Source: a virus. Taken from it: 36,695 nt of DNA. The stretch lies in the IMG/VR virus record IMGVR_UViG_3300011115_000698, positions 1 to 36,695 of that record. One strand, written 5' to 3'. The position numbers were made by a program, and so were the translations under genes. Positions 19,885 to 28,205 of this stretch are shown here, piece by piece; within the stretch, counting starts at the first letter, position 1; every line of letters starts with the position of its first letter. The notes under the pieces are model-generated. The model was not told the origin of the DNA, searched no databases, and worked only from the letters and a program-made list of their open reading frames with translations.

Positions 19885-21420
19885 TTAAATTGAAAGTGTG
19901 AAACCAATATTTACCGTAATTTGACGCGCTACGCCGATAGGTACAATTTTAACCGAAATTGTTAAATTGTTAGTTGACAAAACGTTTTGTGTTGTGTCAA
20001 TATCTACCTCAAAGGCGCTTATTTCCGTATCCCTTACCATTTGCTCGAGATTAACGGAAGCCTGACCAATAAAGAAAGCTACCGTAGTATCGGTTAATGT
20101 ACCGTTTGCGTTCAATACTAACGGGCTATTTAAGTTTGGCAACATTGACGAATAAACGCCTCTAATAGCTTTGTCAATTGTTCTATTATTCTCAATATAA
20201 GCGTAATCGGAAGTAACCGCAATTGAACAATGCGAATCATTAAAATAGCTCCCAGAAATACCCACGTATTTAACAAGGAATATAAAACGGCGGTTATCCA
20301 AAATGTTTAATAAACTTTGCGATTGAGCACTTAATAAATTGCCATTTGCAAAACCTACTGTGTCGCATTCCGCACCGCTACTAATATTGTATTTAGAAAT
20401 CCACGCAATGTCCTCACTTACTTTTGCCAAAGCAACCGCTCCCAAAGTAGCGCCCAAAGTAGTTATTGATTTCGTTGAAGTTTTATAAAGGTAATTACCT
20501 TGTCCCGCTGCATCCTGACTAATTACTACCGAAACGTTACCGCAACTTAATGTCGCTAAATCGGGCAAAGTACTTAAATCAGTAACGCCAACAATATCAG
20601 CCGCGTAAACTATGCTTAAAGGTTTATGAAGCCCCGCGAGTGTGTTCGCTTGCGTTTGTAAAGCCTGAGCCTCCGCTAAGAAAGACGCAGCCACGCCAAT
20701 AGTTTTAAATACCCCTATTTGACGTATTTTACCCTCTGCAAAGTTTTGCACGTCTTGCACTTCGCTAAACGTGTAAGAAGACGGAACGGCAAAGAAACCG
20801 ACATATAATTGCCCCTTTGGTTGTAATCTAAAAAATTCGCTTATATGATAGTAGTAAGTAGCAAAAGCGGAAGCAACGCCCCCAGCAAAAGCCGTGATAG
20901 TGCCCGTAATTGTGCCCGTTATAGTTACTACCAAAGGCGTACCCGTATTTAAGAAAACCCCTAATCTTTTAGGCGCCGTTATAGCAATTGCCCCCACCGT
21001 TGGGACGCAACTATAACCCGTGTTTATGGTGTTATTATTTATAGCGGTTGCAATGCTCGCAGCTAACAAAGTAACGGTTGTGTCCGATGATGTACGCGTG
21101 TACGTGCAAAGTGTTGTTGTTTGTGCTACGCCCGCAGTTGATAAATCAGCTACGGTAATCGTAATAACGTCGCCCGTTGCCCCCACCGCCGTAACGGTAT
21201 AAGTCCCACTCGCAGCCGTTGCGTCCGAATAGTCGTTTTTGATACCCGCATTTATAGCGTCTTGCGTGCTTCCTATTGATTTTATTCTACTTGTCGAAGT
21301 AAAGCCCGACGGAAGCGTTGCCGCCGTATAGTAAACAAGTCCACTAATGTAGTCCTCGCCCTCTAACGGTCTACCTAACCCCCCCTGACCTTTGACAAAT
21401 ATAACGTCGTTTAGTGCCAT
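19885..21420 (-). CDS. Tail sheath protein (DUF2586-like), 511 aa
   Basis: The N-terminus MALNDVIFVKGQGGLGRPLE and later LYVGFFAVPSSYTFSEVQDV, NFAEGKIRQIGVFKTIG and AVTSDYAYIENNRTIDKAIR follow the sheath type labelled DUF2586 in Bacteroidota phages. The C-terminus (FEVDIDTTQNVLSTNNLTIS, VKIVPIGVARQITVNIGF) has the strand pattern of a sheath C-terminal arm. An inserted Thr/Val-rich beta domain at about residues 65-175 (TYTVTAVGATGDVITITVAD) probably decorates the outside. Contractile function is supported by the following tube gene. Confidence 0.85.
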   Translation of the reverse strand: MALNDVIFVKGQGGLGRPLEGEDYISGLVYYTAATLPSGFTSTSRIKSIGSTQDAINAGIKNDYSDATAASGTYTVTAVGATGDVITITVADLSTAGVAQTTTLCTYTRTSSDTTVTLLAASIATAINNNTINTGYSCVPTVGAIAITAPKRLGVFLNTGTPLVVTITGTITGTITAFAGGVASAFATYYYHISEFFRLQPKGQLYVGFFAVPSSYTFSEVQDVQNFAEGKIRQIGVFKTIGVAASFLAEAQALQTQANTLAGLHKPLSIVYAADIVGVTDLSTLPDLATLSCGNVSVVISQDAAGQGNYLYKTSTKSITTLGATLGAVALAKVSEDIAWISKYNISSGAECDTVGFANGNLLSAQSQSLLNILDNRRFIFLVKYVGISGSYFNDSHCSIAVTSDYAYIENNRTIDKAIRGVYSSMLPNLNSPLVLNANGTLTDTTVAFFIGQASVNLEQMVRDTEISAFEVDIDTTQNVLSTNNLTISVKIVPIGVARQITVNIGFTLSI

Positions 21421-21421
21421 T

Positions 21422-21589
21422 TTATTTATTTTTTAATTTTTTTGAGGTAGCTTCCTTAATTATTGTTTCGTTTGTTTCGTTTAAATTAACCAACTCCGCG
21501 TCAGGTACAAAATGGATAAACCATTCGCCACCTTTTACCCATATTTTTTCTACGTGCGGGAGTGCTTTTTTTATAGCGTTTATATCCAT
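21422..21589 (-). CDS. Hypothetical small protein, 55 aa
   Basis: ATG at 21589 gives MDINAIKKALPHVEKIWVKG followed by GEWFIHFVPDAELVNLN and a Lys-rich end. It fills the gap between the decoration-like protein and sheath genes with a stop two bases before the sheath ATG. I recognise small proteins of this form (a Lys-x-W-x-x-GG-x-W-x-x-H core) only by analogy; function unknown. Possibly a head-tail joining or small head protein. Confidence 0.6.
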   Translation of the reverse strand: MDINAIKKALPHVEKIWVKGGEWFIHFVPDAELVNLNETNETIIKEATSKKLKNK

Positions 21590-21593
21590 AATA

Positions 21594-21959
21594 TTAAGCG
21601 GTTAAAGCGCGTCCCATTTCTTGTAAAACGGTACCATTAAACATAAAATCAACAAAGCCATATTTTGAAGCTACAACCGTCAAAGTCCCAGCCGAAGCAA
21701 AGCCCGTCCCGAAAGTTACTACTCTATTTGTAGTGTCAGCCGAAAACATACAACGAACGATGTCGCCTACGTATAAATTTGTTACGGTTGCATTGATAGT
21801 TAAAGCACCCGTTAATTGAGCGGGGTTAATCAATGTAACTTGTTGTGTTGGTACAATTGCAAGCGGCGTCGCGTAAGCGGGTTGTTGTGCGTCTTGCGTT
21901 ACCGTGCGGAACGTGTTGTCTTGTCCCGCGCCAGCGATAAATCTTAATGAATTTGGCAT
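21594..21959 (-). CDS. Probable head decoration or small structural protein, 121 aa
   Basis: MPNSLRFIAGAGQDNTFRTV, then ATPLAIVPTQQVTLINPAQL and a regular beta repeat ending EMGRALTA. No charge clusters or helices; beta-sandwich-like content. It follows the major capsid gene, separated by a hairpin (21976-21997), the classic position for a capsid decoration protein. Functional assignment rests on position and composition only. Confidence 0.6.
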   Translation of the reverse strand: MPNSLRFIAGAGQDNTFRTVTQDAQQPAYATPLAIVPTQQVTLINPAQLTGALTINATVTNLYVGDIVRCMFSADTTNRVVTFGTGFASAGTLTVVASKYGFVDFMFNGTVLQEMGRALTA

Positions 21960-21975
21960 AGTATAAAGTTTTAAA

Positions 21976-21997
21976 AGGAAGCCCCGAGGGACTTCCT
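21976..21997 (-). terminator. Hairpin after the major capsid gene (attenuator or mRNA stabiliser)
   Basis: The minus strand folds AGGAAGTCC/GGGCTTCCT around the loop CTCG, nine pairs with one G-U, then TTTT. It starts 12 bases after the capsid protein stop. The T run is short (four), so partial termination or protection of capsid mRNA 3' ends from nucleases is more likely than a full stop, since sheath and tail genes follow. Confidence 0.6.
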
Positions 21998-22008
21998 GAA
22001 TTGTTAAA

Positions 22009-23040
22009 TTAAGCGGTTAATGTTGTGTAAATTACTAATTGGTCAGCAAACCCAATTTGTGTGTCCATTTTGAACAAACCTTTTACGAAAAATAACTCCG
22101 AATTGTTTTGTAACCTTTGTAATTGCAATTGGTTGTCTTCCGTGCTATTAATACCCAACCATAAGTTAGAATCAATATCAGGCTTAGAAATACAAACTAC
22201 AATTGTATTATCAGGCATACCCGCAAGCGGTTTAATTTCGTAACCTTTATAACGGTTTATCCCTTTTTCAGTATAATCATTATTTTTGTAAACCGCCGTA
22301 GTTGTTAGCCACTCTTCGTAAACTTGTTGCGTTGCATAACTTACGTGAAATTTCAACCCAGCCTCGCCGTACTTGAATAACAACGCCTGAGGTACTAATT
22401 TGTAGCAACGTAAGAAAGCCTCACCTATATTTTCCGATGTTGAAGTAACCGAAGCACCCGCAACCAAAGTCAACGGCGACGATACAACCTTAGTCGGAAA
22501 ACTTCCCGTATTCGCGTCTAATGCTTTTTTAATTAAACCGTCAAAATATAAGTAAGCGCCCGCGTTAGCATCGCCTTTTGAAGTTGGCGTCGCGTAGCTT
22601 GATGAAGTTGGATCGTATTGCAAACGACTTCTCCAAATTGCATTTTCGAAAAACTCATTTAAACGCTTCATGGTTTGCATCATCATAAAGTTTTCAGCCG
22701 TAACCGGTAGCTCACGACCTAATAACTTCGGTTGCAATTGCTCCGCGTAGTAATGTTGCTCGTAATCGCGCGGGTTAAATTCATAATACAACATTAAATC
22801 AAGCGGTGTAATAGCGCGTCTATCAACGTCAACCGTTCCCGCCGATGTTGGTGTTGCGGTACGTTTTTGGATGAAGTTTGACACTTCAATACGTGGAATA
22901 CTTTTTGTTTTTCTGATACCGTCTTCAACGTAAATACAACCCTTTTCAATTGTATCAGCCGACACAACGGCACGGGTAATCATATAACTCGCAGCGGGGC
23001 CCGACCACGAGGTGTCTGTAATGTTTAATGCTTCTGACAT
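22009..23040 (-). CDS. Major capsid protein, 343 aa
   Basis: The 343-aa protein MSEALNITDTSWSGPAASYM has no long coil; its middle contains DVDRRAITPLDLMLYYEFNP, RELPVTAENFMMMQTMKRLN and EFFENAIWRSRLQYDP, typical of the long spine helix of HK97-fold capsid proteins. The order protease-scaffold, then this gene, then a decoration-like gene is the standard head arrangement. The assignment depends on location and composition; it is not an easily recognised family. No delta domain is needed because the scaffold part is on the protease. Confidence 0.82.
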   Translation of the reverse strand: MSEALNITDTSWSGPAASYMITRAVVSADTIEKGCIYVEDGIRKTKSIPRIEVSNFIQKRTATPTSAGTVDVDRRAITPLDLMLYYEFNPRDYEQHYYAEQLQPKLLGRELPVTAENFMMMQTMKRLNEFFENAIWRSRLQYDPTSSSYATPTSKGDANAGAYLYFDGLIKKALDANTGSFPTKVVSSPLTLVAGASVTSTSENIGEAFLRCYKLVPQALLFKYGEAGLKFHVSYATQQVYEEWLTTTAVYKNNDYTEKGINRYKGYEIKPLAGMPDNTIVVCISKPDIDSNLWLGINSTEDNQLQLQRLQNNSELFFVKGLFKMDTQIGFADQLVIYTTLTA

Positions 23041-23069
23041 TTTTATTTATTTTTTTTGGTTAGTATAAT

Positions 23070-24176
23070 TTAGTTAATATTCAATTTAGCGCGTACCTCT
23101 TGCATTGAACGAGCGGCAACCATTGTTAACTCAGCTTCGTTAAATGTGTTGTTTACTTGCATAATTGGCGCTTTGCCGTTTGTTGGCAACTCGTCTAACA
23201 AGTTTTTAACCCCGTCAAAATCTTCGATAGCCTTTGCAACCCATTTTGTAGCTGCATCGTTTTTAACTTTTCCAGCCTTTACGTATAGGTCAATAAGGTT
23301 TTTTGCTTTTTCTTCCTTTGCGTCTAATTCGGCCTTAGCTTTTTTGTCTTCGGCTTGTTTCATTTCCTCTTTCATTTCGTTACATTTCATTTCCAACTCG
23401 TCGCATTTTTCCTGAGCCTTTTTAAATTCGGCTTGCATTTTTTCCAACTTAGCCGTCATATCGCTATTTTTATTTACGATAGAGGTAATTTCCGAAATTA
23501 TAGCGTCTTCGTTCGCTTCGGGGTTTAAACCCAATTTGTTAGCTACTTTGTTCATTTTTAAATTATTGTTTGGTTTATAATTAGTGTTAAAACTATTTAC
23601 GACTTGTTTTCCAGCGTCCCACATTGCGCGAGCGTTTCCGTGTTTAACATTGTTGTCGTTTGTATATTCAATTTCGTCGCAAAAGCCCGTTGATAATGAT
23701 TCCGCAGCGCCTATCCACGTAGTACGGTCCATCATTTTTAAAACTGAATCAACCGAAGCCCCCGCACGTTCCGCAACCATTATCGCAATTGAATCGCGCA
23801 TCTTTGCTAATTCTTTACTTTCGCCTCCATACGGGTTATGATACATTAAAAGCGAATAATCAGCCATTACACGTTTACGTCCCGCCTGAAAAATTACCGC
23901 CGCAATACTTGCACAAATTCCAACGTTATAAGTATCAACCTTTGTTTTACTTTTTAAAATAGCGTTGTAAATTTTATACCCGTCCATTACAATACCCCCC
24001 TCCGAACTTATCCAAACTTGAATCCTTTTTTTACCCAGCGTGTCAAGGCGTAATAATTCCTCTTGAAATAAAGAGCCGTCTATACCTTGTCCGCTTTGCA
24101 TGTCGTACCCTATATGTTTATTTATTAACATTATAGGCTCGTCACTTTCTACATCAATGGTATAAATCCAATTCAT
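23070..24176 (-). CDS. ClpP-like head maturation protease fused to scaffold-like coil, 368 aa
   Basis: Residues 1-175 form a ClpP/S49-type serine protease: VWISSEGGIVMDGYKIYNAI, nucleophile S90 in GICASIAAVIFQAG, H113 in MYHNPYG, and D167 in STGFCDEIEYT as the likely third residue. Residues 238-298 form a dense coiled coil (KLEKMQAEFKKAQEKCDELE). The C-terminus is a short hydrophobic-basic end. Protease plus coil in one gene is the arrangement of phages in which the C-terminal part serves as the internal scaffold and is digested after assembly. A possible internal start is at 23555 (Met208). Located just before the major capsid gene. Confidence 0.88.
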   Translation of the reverse strand: MNWIYTIDVESDEPIMLINKHIGYDMQSGQGIDGSLFQEELLRLDTLGKKRIQVWISSEGGIVMDGYKIYNAILKSKTKVDTYNVGICASIAAVIFQAGRKRVMADYSLLMYHNPYGGESKELAKMRDSIAIMVAERAGASVDSVLKMMDRTTWIGAAESLSTGFCDEIEYTNDNNVKHGNARAMWDAGKQVVNSFNTNYKPNNNLKMNKVANKLGLNPEANEDAIISEITSIVNKNSDMTAKLEKMQAEFKKAQEKCDELEMKCNEMKEEMKQAEDKKAKAELDAKEEKAKNLIDLYVKAGKVKNDAATKWVAKAIEDFDGVKNLLDELPTNGKAPIMQVNNTFNEAELTMVAARSMQEVRAKLNIN

Positions 24177-24229
24177 TAAGTAAAATTATCGGTTTATTTT
24201 ATTGGTTTTTTGTTGTGGGGTACAATGTT

Positions 24230-24424
24230 TTATTTTAATTTCTTAGCGTTTAAATATTTCATTTTGTCGCCTTCGCTTATTCTTTGAAAATAATCTTTGA
24301 AAATTATGTTTATAGCTTCGCTTATACCCAATTCATTAACGGACGTAAACCCTTTAAATAAGGCTTCGTTTTTAGGTTTTAAATACCCGCATACTTTATT
24401 AAAATGCGTTCTTCGTTTACTCAT
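24230..24424 (-). CDS. Small basic protein, 64 aa
   Basis: MSKRRTHFNKVCGYLKPKNE, then FTSVNELGISEAINIIFKDY and YFQRISEGDKMKYLNAKKLK. I take the ATG at 24424, overlapping the fibre stop by one base (TAATG). It is strongly basic. The SVNELGISEAINIIFKDYF segment resembles the helix-turn of a ribbon-helix-helix protein, but this is a weak impression. It lies between the fibre gene and the protease; function unknown. Confidence 0.6.
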   Translation of the reverse strand: MSKRRTHFNKVCGYLKPKNEALFKGFTSVNELGISEAINIIFKDYFQRISEGDKMKYLNAKKLK

Positions 24425-25239
24425 TATGCGCAAGGGTAAGTTATTTCTCCCATTATGTAGTAAATTGTTGTTGTTAATGTAAATAATAGCCTAACTTTCG
24501 TCGCTCCCGTAGAAGAGTCTATTACCGCGCTTCCAGCGCTTATATTAGACGATGTTGTACCCGCAACCGCCGTAGAATAAACGCCATGAACTGCGGTCGT
24601 TAAATCCGCTGAAAAGGGAAGTGTAATATTAACGGATATTTGTCCAGACGATGGCGTTATGCCCAGCGATTCCACGTAATACGACATGTGCATTATGTTT
24701 CCGTTCTTTCGATATTGAACTGTGGTACGTGTTATAGTACCAGAGCCGACCGTAATTGCCGATTGCGTAGGCGTGTATTTTTCAACCCATTTCCAATACG
24801 TTGGGACAAAGTCCAAAAAATTAGCCGTACCGCTTCCGCTTGTACCGCTTGAAATTATTATTTGACGTATTTCGTGCACGTTTAAATTTGCACTATTAGT
24901 AAATTGCACGGGGTCTGCATTGGTAGCCGAAAAAAACGAAGTGACGATATTCCCAACGGGAACGTTACTACCAGATACAGAAAATGAAGCCGAAGGAACT
25001 AAATATATTTCCCCGTTATAGAATACTGCTCCCGTTGTAATTGTCCACGTGGTGTCTAATGTTACTGATTCGCACCCATATAGAATATATACTTTTGTTG
25101 TGAGGTAACCTTCCCCCAGAATAAGTTTAACCACAGAATCCAAACATTCCGAATATGCAGATTGCAAGTGTTCTAAACTTCCGCTTTTAAAAGGCATTCC
25201 GACCGCAGCCGTGATGTCCGTTGTTTTTATTTTTTTCAT
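24424..25239 (-). CDS. Tail fibre-like protein (gpH position), 271 aa
   Basis: The start MKKIKTTDITAAVGMPFKSG followed by YLTTKVYILYGCESVTLD and TTGAVFYNGEIYLVPSAS is beta-rich with the alternation seen in tail fibre bodies. The C-terminal half (RTTVQYRKNGNIMHMSYYVE, SVNITLPFSAD) looks like a beta-sandwich receptor-binding head. It follows the I-like protein by two bases, the place of gpH in P2. Could instead be a baseplate-peripheral protein; the J-I neighbourhood favours a fibre. Confidence 0.7.
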   Translation of the reverse strand: MKKIKTTDITAAVGMPFKSGSLEHLQSAYSECLDSVVKLILGEGYLTTKVYILYGCESVTLDTTWTITTGAVFYNGEIYLVPSASFSVSGSNVPVGNIVTSFFSATNADPVQFTNSANLNVHEIRQIIISSGTSGSGTANFLDFVPTYWKWVEKYTPTQSAITVGSGTITRTTVQYRKNGNIMHMSYYVESLGITPSSGQISVNITLPFSADLTTAVHGVYSTAVAGTTSSNISAGSAVIDSSTGATKVRLLFTLTTTIYYIMGEITYPCA

Positions 25240-25241
25240 TA

Positions 25242-25910
25242 TTAATATGTTATTATGTTGTATGTTAAACCCGCCGTATTATACAAGTCTGTAAATTGAC
25301 GAACAATTACGTCCCGCGCAGCCGTGTCCGCCGATAGTGCCGTCCAAACTGCAACGGGAATATATATTGTAAAATTAAAGAAATTTAAAAATGTGTACGA
25401 ATTGATTATAAACTCAGTCCCCGTAACGCCGTATATCGTGCTACTGATGGGCTCGTCGCCGCCGACAACAAATGGCGGATTGGCTATAACGTTTGTATTT
25501 ATGTAAATGTCGCTTATCAAAGGCGGTTGCCTAAAAGTTGTTCCAAAGCGCTTGTTTAGCGCCCACTCTAACGTCAACTTTTGGTGATTGTAGGTAATAC
25601 GTTCATCTACGCCTATGAAATTCTGTTGATATACGCGCCAAAACAAAGCGTTAGGCGGAGCCGTAGTGTTAGAATTTTGCAACGATTCGTAAATTGTTTG
25701 CCCATATTTAACCCTATCAAACTTGTTGTAGGTACCCGCAGCGTAATTTGGGTAAACGGCGCCTATTTTGTAGTCAAAAAAGATTCTGTTATTATTGTAC
25801 TCAGCGGGCTTAACTAAATTTAACAACCACGCAACGAACTTAGTGAAGCGCTTGTCGGGCGGCAGCAATTCAATTACCTTTTGTTTCCAATTTAAGTCGT
25901 ATATACTCAT
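25242..25910 (-). CDS. Tail protein in the gpI position, with carbohydrate-binding-like motif, 222 aa
   Basis: The ATG at 25910 (MSIYDLNWKQKVIELLPPDK) overlaps the J stop by one base (TAATG); an earlier in-frame start lies inside J and is rejected. The LLPPDKR opening and the position right after J fit a P2 gpI-like wedge-to-fibre protein. Residues 57-95 contain a Y..GD.V.Y...Y......N..P....W pattern (KFDRVKYGQTIYESLQNSNT, then FWRVY) similar to CBM5/12 sugar-binding repeats; two like motifs occur in the 299-aa head protein. The rest is beta-rich. Confidence 0.65.
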   Translation of the reverse strand: MSIYDLNWKQKVIELLPPDKRFTKFVAWLLNLVKPAEYNNNRIFFDYKIGAVYPNYAAGTYNKFDRVKYGQTIYESLQNSNTTAPPNALFWRVYQQNFIGVDERITYNHQKLTLEWALNKRFGTTFRQPPLISDIYINTNVIANPPFVVGGDEPISSTIYGVTGTEFIINSYTFLNFFNFTIYIPVAVWTALSADTAARDVIVRQFTDLYNTAGLTYNIITY

Positions 25911-26752
25911 TATTCTGCTATGAAAGTTAATGAATCGTTTAGTGTTGAACCTGATGTCGTTTCGCCGACCACATAACCCGCTAAAGTGTTCCATAAACGT
26001 AATACAACTGCATTGGTAACGACTAGCGAAGTACCAGAACCGAACGAAGTGCTATCAGAACGCGCGGAAACATTTTGGAATACGCAATCATTAACCCCTA
26101 TTACCGATTTTATTGCAATTTCAAGGTCAGACAAGCGAAGTGTTCCGTCGAATGGAATAGAGCCTAAATAAGCCTCTATTGCGGTTACAACGCTTGCTTG
26201 AATAATTGAATTATATTGCCCTTGATAGAATATTTGCGCTTGAACGTACAATTTGTCCGAAGCCGCAGAGGAAACCACGAAATTAACCCCCGCCACGCCC
26301 AACGTCGTTACATAGGATTGCAGCGCGGAAACCTCACCAACGGATAATGCTAGAGGCGGCTCAGATTTTGCGACCTTAATAAGCACTTGATTTGCGATTG
26401 TCGTACGAACACTACAACGTGTAACAATGCGAAGCGAAGCGTCAATTATGGGGTATATTGGAACAAAGTTTATAAGTTGAATTACTTGCGGGTTTGTAGC
26501 TGAATATTGAAACTTAAAAACCTTGTCTTGAAGCCATTGAGGCGTCTGCGGGGCAGCCAAAGCCACCGTTAATTCAATTTCTGATTGATAAATGTCCATT
26601 AATTGCTCGAGTAAATTAATCGCAACCGCTACAATATACGTCCAAAGGCGCCATATTGCACGTTTACTCGTACTCGAAGCCCCCGCCAACTCAGGCGTAT
26701 TTTGTACGTCCGTTATAATACTATTTTGAATTTCACTGACCGACCTTGCCAT
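25910..26752 (-). CDS. Baseplate J-like protein (gp47/JayE type), 280 aa
   Basis: The N-terminus MARSVSEIQNSIITDVQNTP and the region SKRAIWRLWTYIVAVAINLL match the start of J-type baseplate proteins, followed by QTPQWLQDKVFKFQYSATNP. The middle contains LPLALSV-type repeat strands and YVQAQIFYQGQYNSIIQASV. The end (DGTLRLSDLEIAIKSVIGVN, DCVFQNVSARSDS) is a typical J C-terminal part. It forms the outer frame of the baseplate wedge. It is followed without a gap by the I-like gene, as in P2, while the V- and W-like genes lie about 10 kb downstream. Confidence 0.82.
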   Translation of the reverse strand: MARSVSEIQNSIITDVQNTPELAGASSTSKRAIWRLWTYIVAVAINLLEQLMDIYQSEIELTVALAAPQTPQWLQDKVFKFQYSATNPQVIQLINFVPIYPIIDASLRIVTRCSVRTTIANQVLIKVAKSEPPLALSVGEVSALQSYVTTLGVAGVNFVVSSAASDKLYVQAQIFYQGQYNSIIQASVVTAIEAYLGSIPFDGTLRLSDLEIAIKSVIGVNDCVFQNVSARSDSTSFGSGTSLVVTNAVVLRLWNTLAGYVVGETTSGSTLNDSLTFIAE

Positions 26753-26763
26753 ATATATAAATT

Positions 26764-27243
26764 TTAATAAACTCTTATTTCAAATGAAGCCCCAGAAAAA
26801 CCTACATCTACGGTATCCGTTCCGTTAAAGGAAGCAAAATAAAATTCAGTATTTGATACTCGTATTAATTGTATTTGTGCAATGTAAACTTCATTTGTAT
26901 TTGATTGGTTTACTTTGCTAATACTACAATACGTATTTGTTTCTAAAAATTGTACGGGGGAAGCGCTAAAAGTTAACCTATATTGCCCAACCGCGTCCCT
27001 TGTTATAGTATAAGCCCCTAAATCATTTTTAACTTCGTTTATTGTTTGGTACGTTGCATCAAGTTGAAAAATAGAACCAACAAACGACAAAAAACCACCC
27101 GAAAAATCATCTTTATTCAATTTAGAATCAATTACATCGACTATCATTTCGCCTACCCTTTGCGCACTATTTGCACGGGGTGTCGTTTCGTCTTTTATTA
27201 TGTTTGCTTCGGCGGTTAATTCCGCATCAGTTTTTTGTGCCAT
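26764..27243 (-). CDS. Probable tail appendage protein, 159 aa
   Basis: The start MAQKTDAELTAEANIIKDET, then ANSAQRVGEMIVDVIDSKLN is a familiar N-terminal module of Bacteroidota tail fibre/appendage proteins and presumably attaches to the tail. The C-terminal half is beta-rich (YTITRDAVGQYRLTFSASPV). It lies between the tail completion protein and J. The gene is short for a full fibre, so it may be a small decoration or attachment protein. Confidence 0.65.
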   Translation of the reverse strand: MAQKTDAELTAEANIIKDETTPRANSAQRVGEMIVDVIDSKLNKDDFSGGFLSFVGSIFQLDATYQTINEVKNDLGAYTITRDAVGQYRLTFSASPVQFLETNTYCSISKVNQSNTNEVYIAQIQLIRVSNTEFYFASFNGTDTVDVGFSGASFEIRVY

Positions 27244-27249
27244 TTTTAT

Positions 27250-27804
27250 TTAATTAAAAGTTGTATCAAAAGTATAATCAAAAACATTTTCAATAAACGG
27301 AACGGGCTCAATGATTATAATTTGCTCAATCAGTCCCGTAGTCGTTTCGTGTTGTGCCTCCCAACCACCCCACTCGTCCACAAAAGCACATTTAAAATCA
27401 ATAGTATAATGATAAACGTTTGTGTGTGCGTAGTTTTGATTCTCCGCCGTTTTCATCAACGAACTCGTAGCGATTGGTTGATAGTTGTTCAACTTATTTA
27501 TAACCTTATTTCGCAGCGTAAAAACGTTTGTATTTTCCTCGAAATTACCCCCGCCCGCGTCGTATTCCTCGTGTCCAATATGAACTCTAACCACTAAATC
27601 GCCCGTACTATAACCGCGCCCGATAGGGGTGTAATCATTCGGCGACAATACTTCAACAAAACAATTAGGGAACGGGAACGCGTACGTTAAACCGTCTTCA
27701 AGTTGCTCGAGTTGGTTATTCCAAATGTGCACAAATTGAAATTCAGGAATCGTCGTCCGAATACGTGTAATTAAATCGCTAAATAAATTATTTATACCCC
27801 CCAT
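27250..27804 (-). CDS. Tail completion/terminator-like protein, 184 aa
   Basis: MGGINNLFSDLITRIRTTIP, then WNNQLEQLEDGLTYAFPFPN, RVHIGHEEYDAGGGNFEENT and YTIDFKCAFVDEWGG. I recognise the FPNCFVE and the V.I.H..YD.....F.....V.....KV strand pattern from tail terminator or completion proteins that follow Mu G-type genes. The start overlaps the stop of the G-like gene by 13 bases. It would close the tail tube before attachment to the head. Confidence 0.7.
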   Translation of the reverse strand: MGGINNLFSDLITRIRTTIPEFQFVHIWNNQLEQLEDGLTYAFPFPNCFVEVLSPNDYTPIGRGYSTGDLVVRVHIGHEEYDAGGGNFEENTNVFTLRNKVINKLNNYQPIATSSLMKTAENQNYAHTNVYHYTIDFKCAFVDEWGGWEAQHETTTGLIEQIIIIEPVPFIENVFDYTFDTTFN

Positions 27805-28205
27805 ATATCGTCAATTACTTGCTTAATTAATTTTTCGTTTCTTTTTTTCAATTCAGGGCTTTTACCCATAAATTTACGCGCGACCATGTTACCCGTACCG
27901 TTGTTTACATATTCCGCGTATGGTACCTCGACACTAAATTTTATTAAATTAAAGGTTTCAATTTTAATGCTATTACTTACCGACCTTTTTAATTTACCCG
28001 TATCCATTAATATTTTACGCGTGGAATTTCTCCCCGTTTGTTTTCCCTTACGTGGGGCCCATGGTTTAAAACCGTTTTCAGTAAAGCCCTCTTTATTGAA
28101 CGCGCTTATAAAAAATTTGAGCGTATCGTCCGCCAAAACTTTTGGCAACACGTCCCGCATTTGGTCAAATTTTTTCATAACCTTGTCAATTCCCATTTTG
28201 CTCAT
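27792..28205 (-). CDS. Virion morphogenesis protein (Mu gpG/P2 gpS-like), 137 aa
   Basis: The protein has a helical start (MGIDKVMKKFDQMRDVLPKV), then ISAFNKEGFTENGFKPWAPR, the K-Q-T-G-R-N-S-T-R-K-I-L-M-D-T-G-K-L-K-R-S motif and YAEYVNNGTGNMVARKFMGK. The PW.R......G..L..TG.L..S pattern and the Y..(Y/H)..G....R.F.G end are typical of this family. It acts in tail/neck completion. It overlaps genes on both sides. Confidence 0.9.
   Translation of the reverse strand: MSKMGIDKVMKKFDQMRDVLPKVLADDTLKFFISAFNKEGFTENGFKPWAPRKGKQTGRNSTRKILMDTGKLKRSVSNSIKIETFNLIKFSVEVPYAEYVNNGTGNMVARKFMGKSPELKKRNEKLIKQVIDDIWGV

Noticed and set aside
25910-25994. Upstream start for the I-like gene
   Set aside because: It would overlap the J-like gene by 85 bases; the TAATG overlap at 25910 is the natural coupled start.
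27235-27597. Plus-strand frame of 120 codons
   Set aside because: Antisense to the tail completion gene, no start context or motif.
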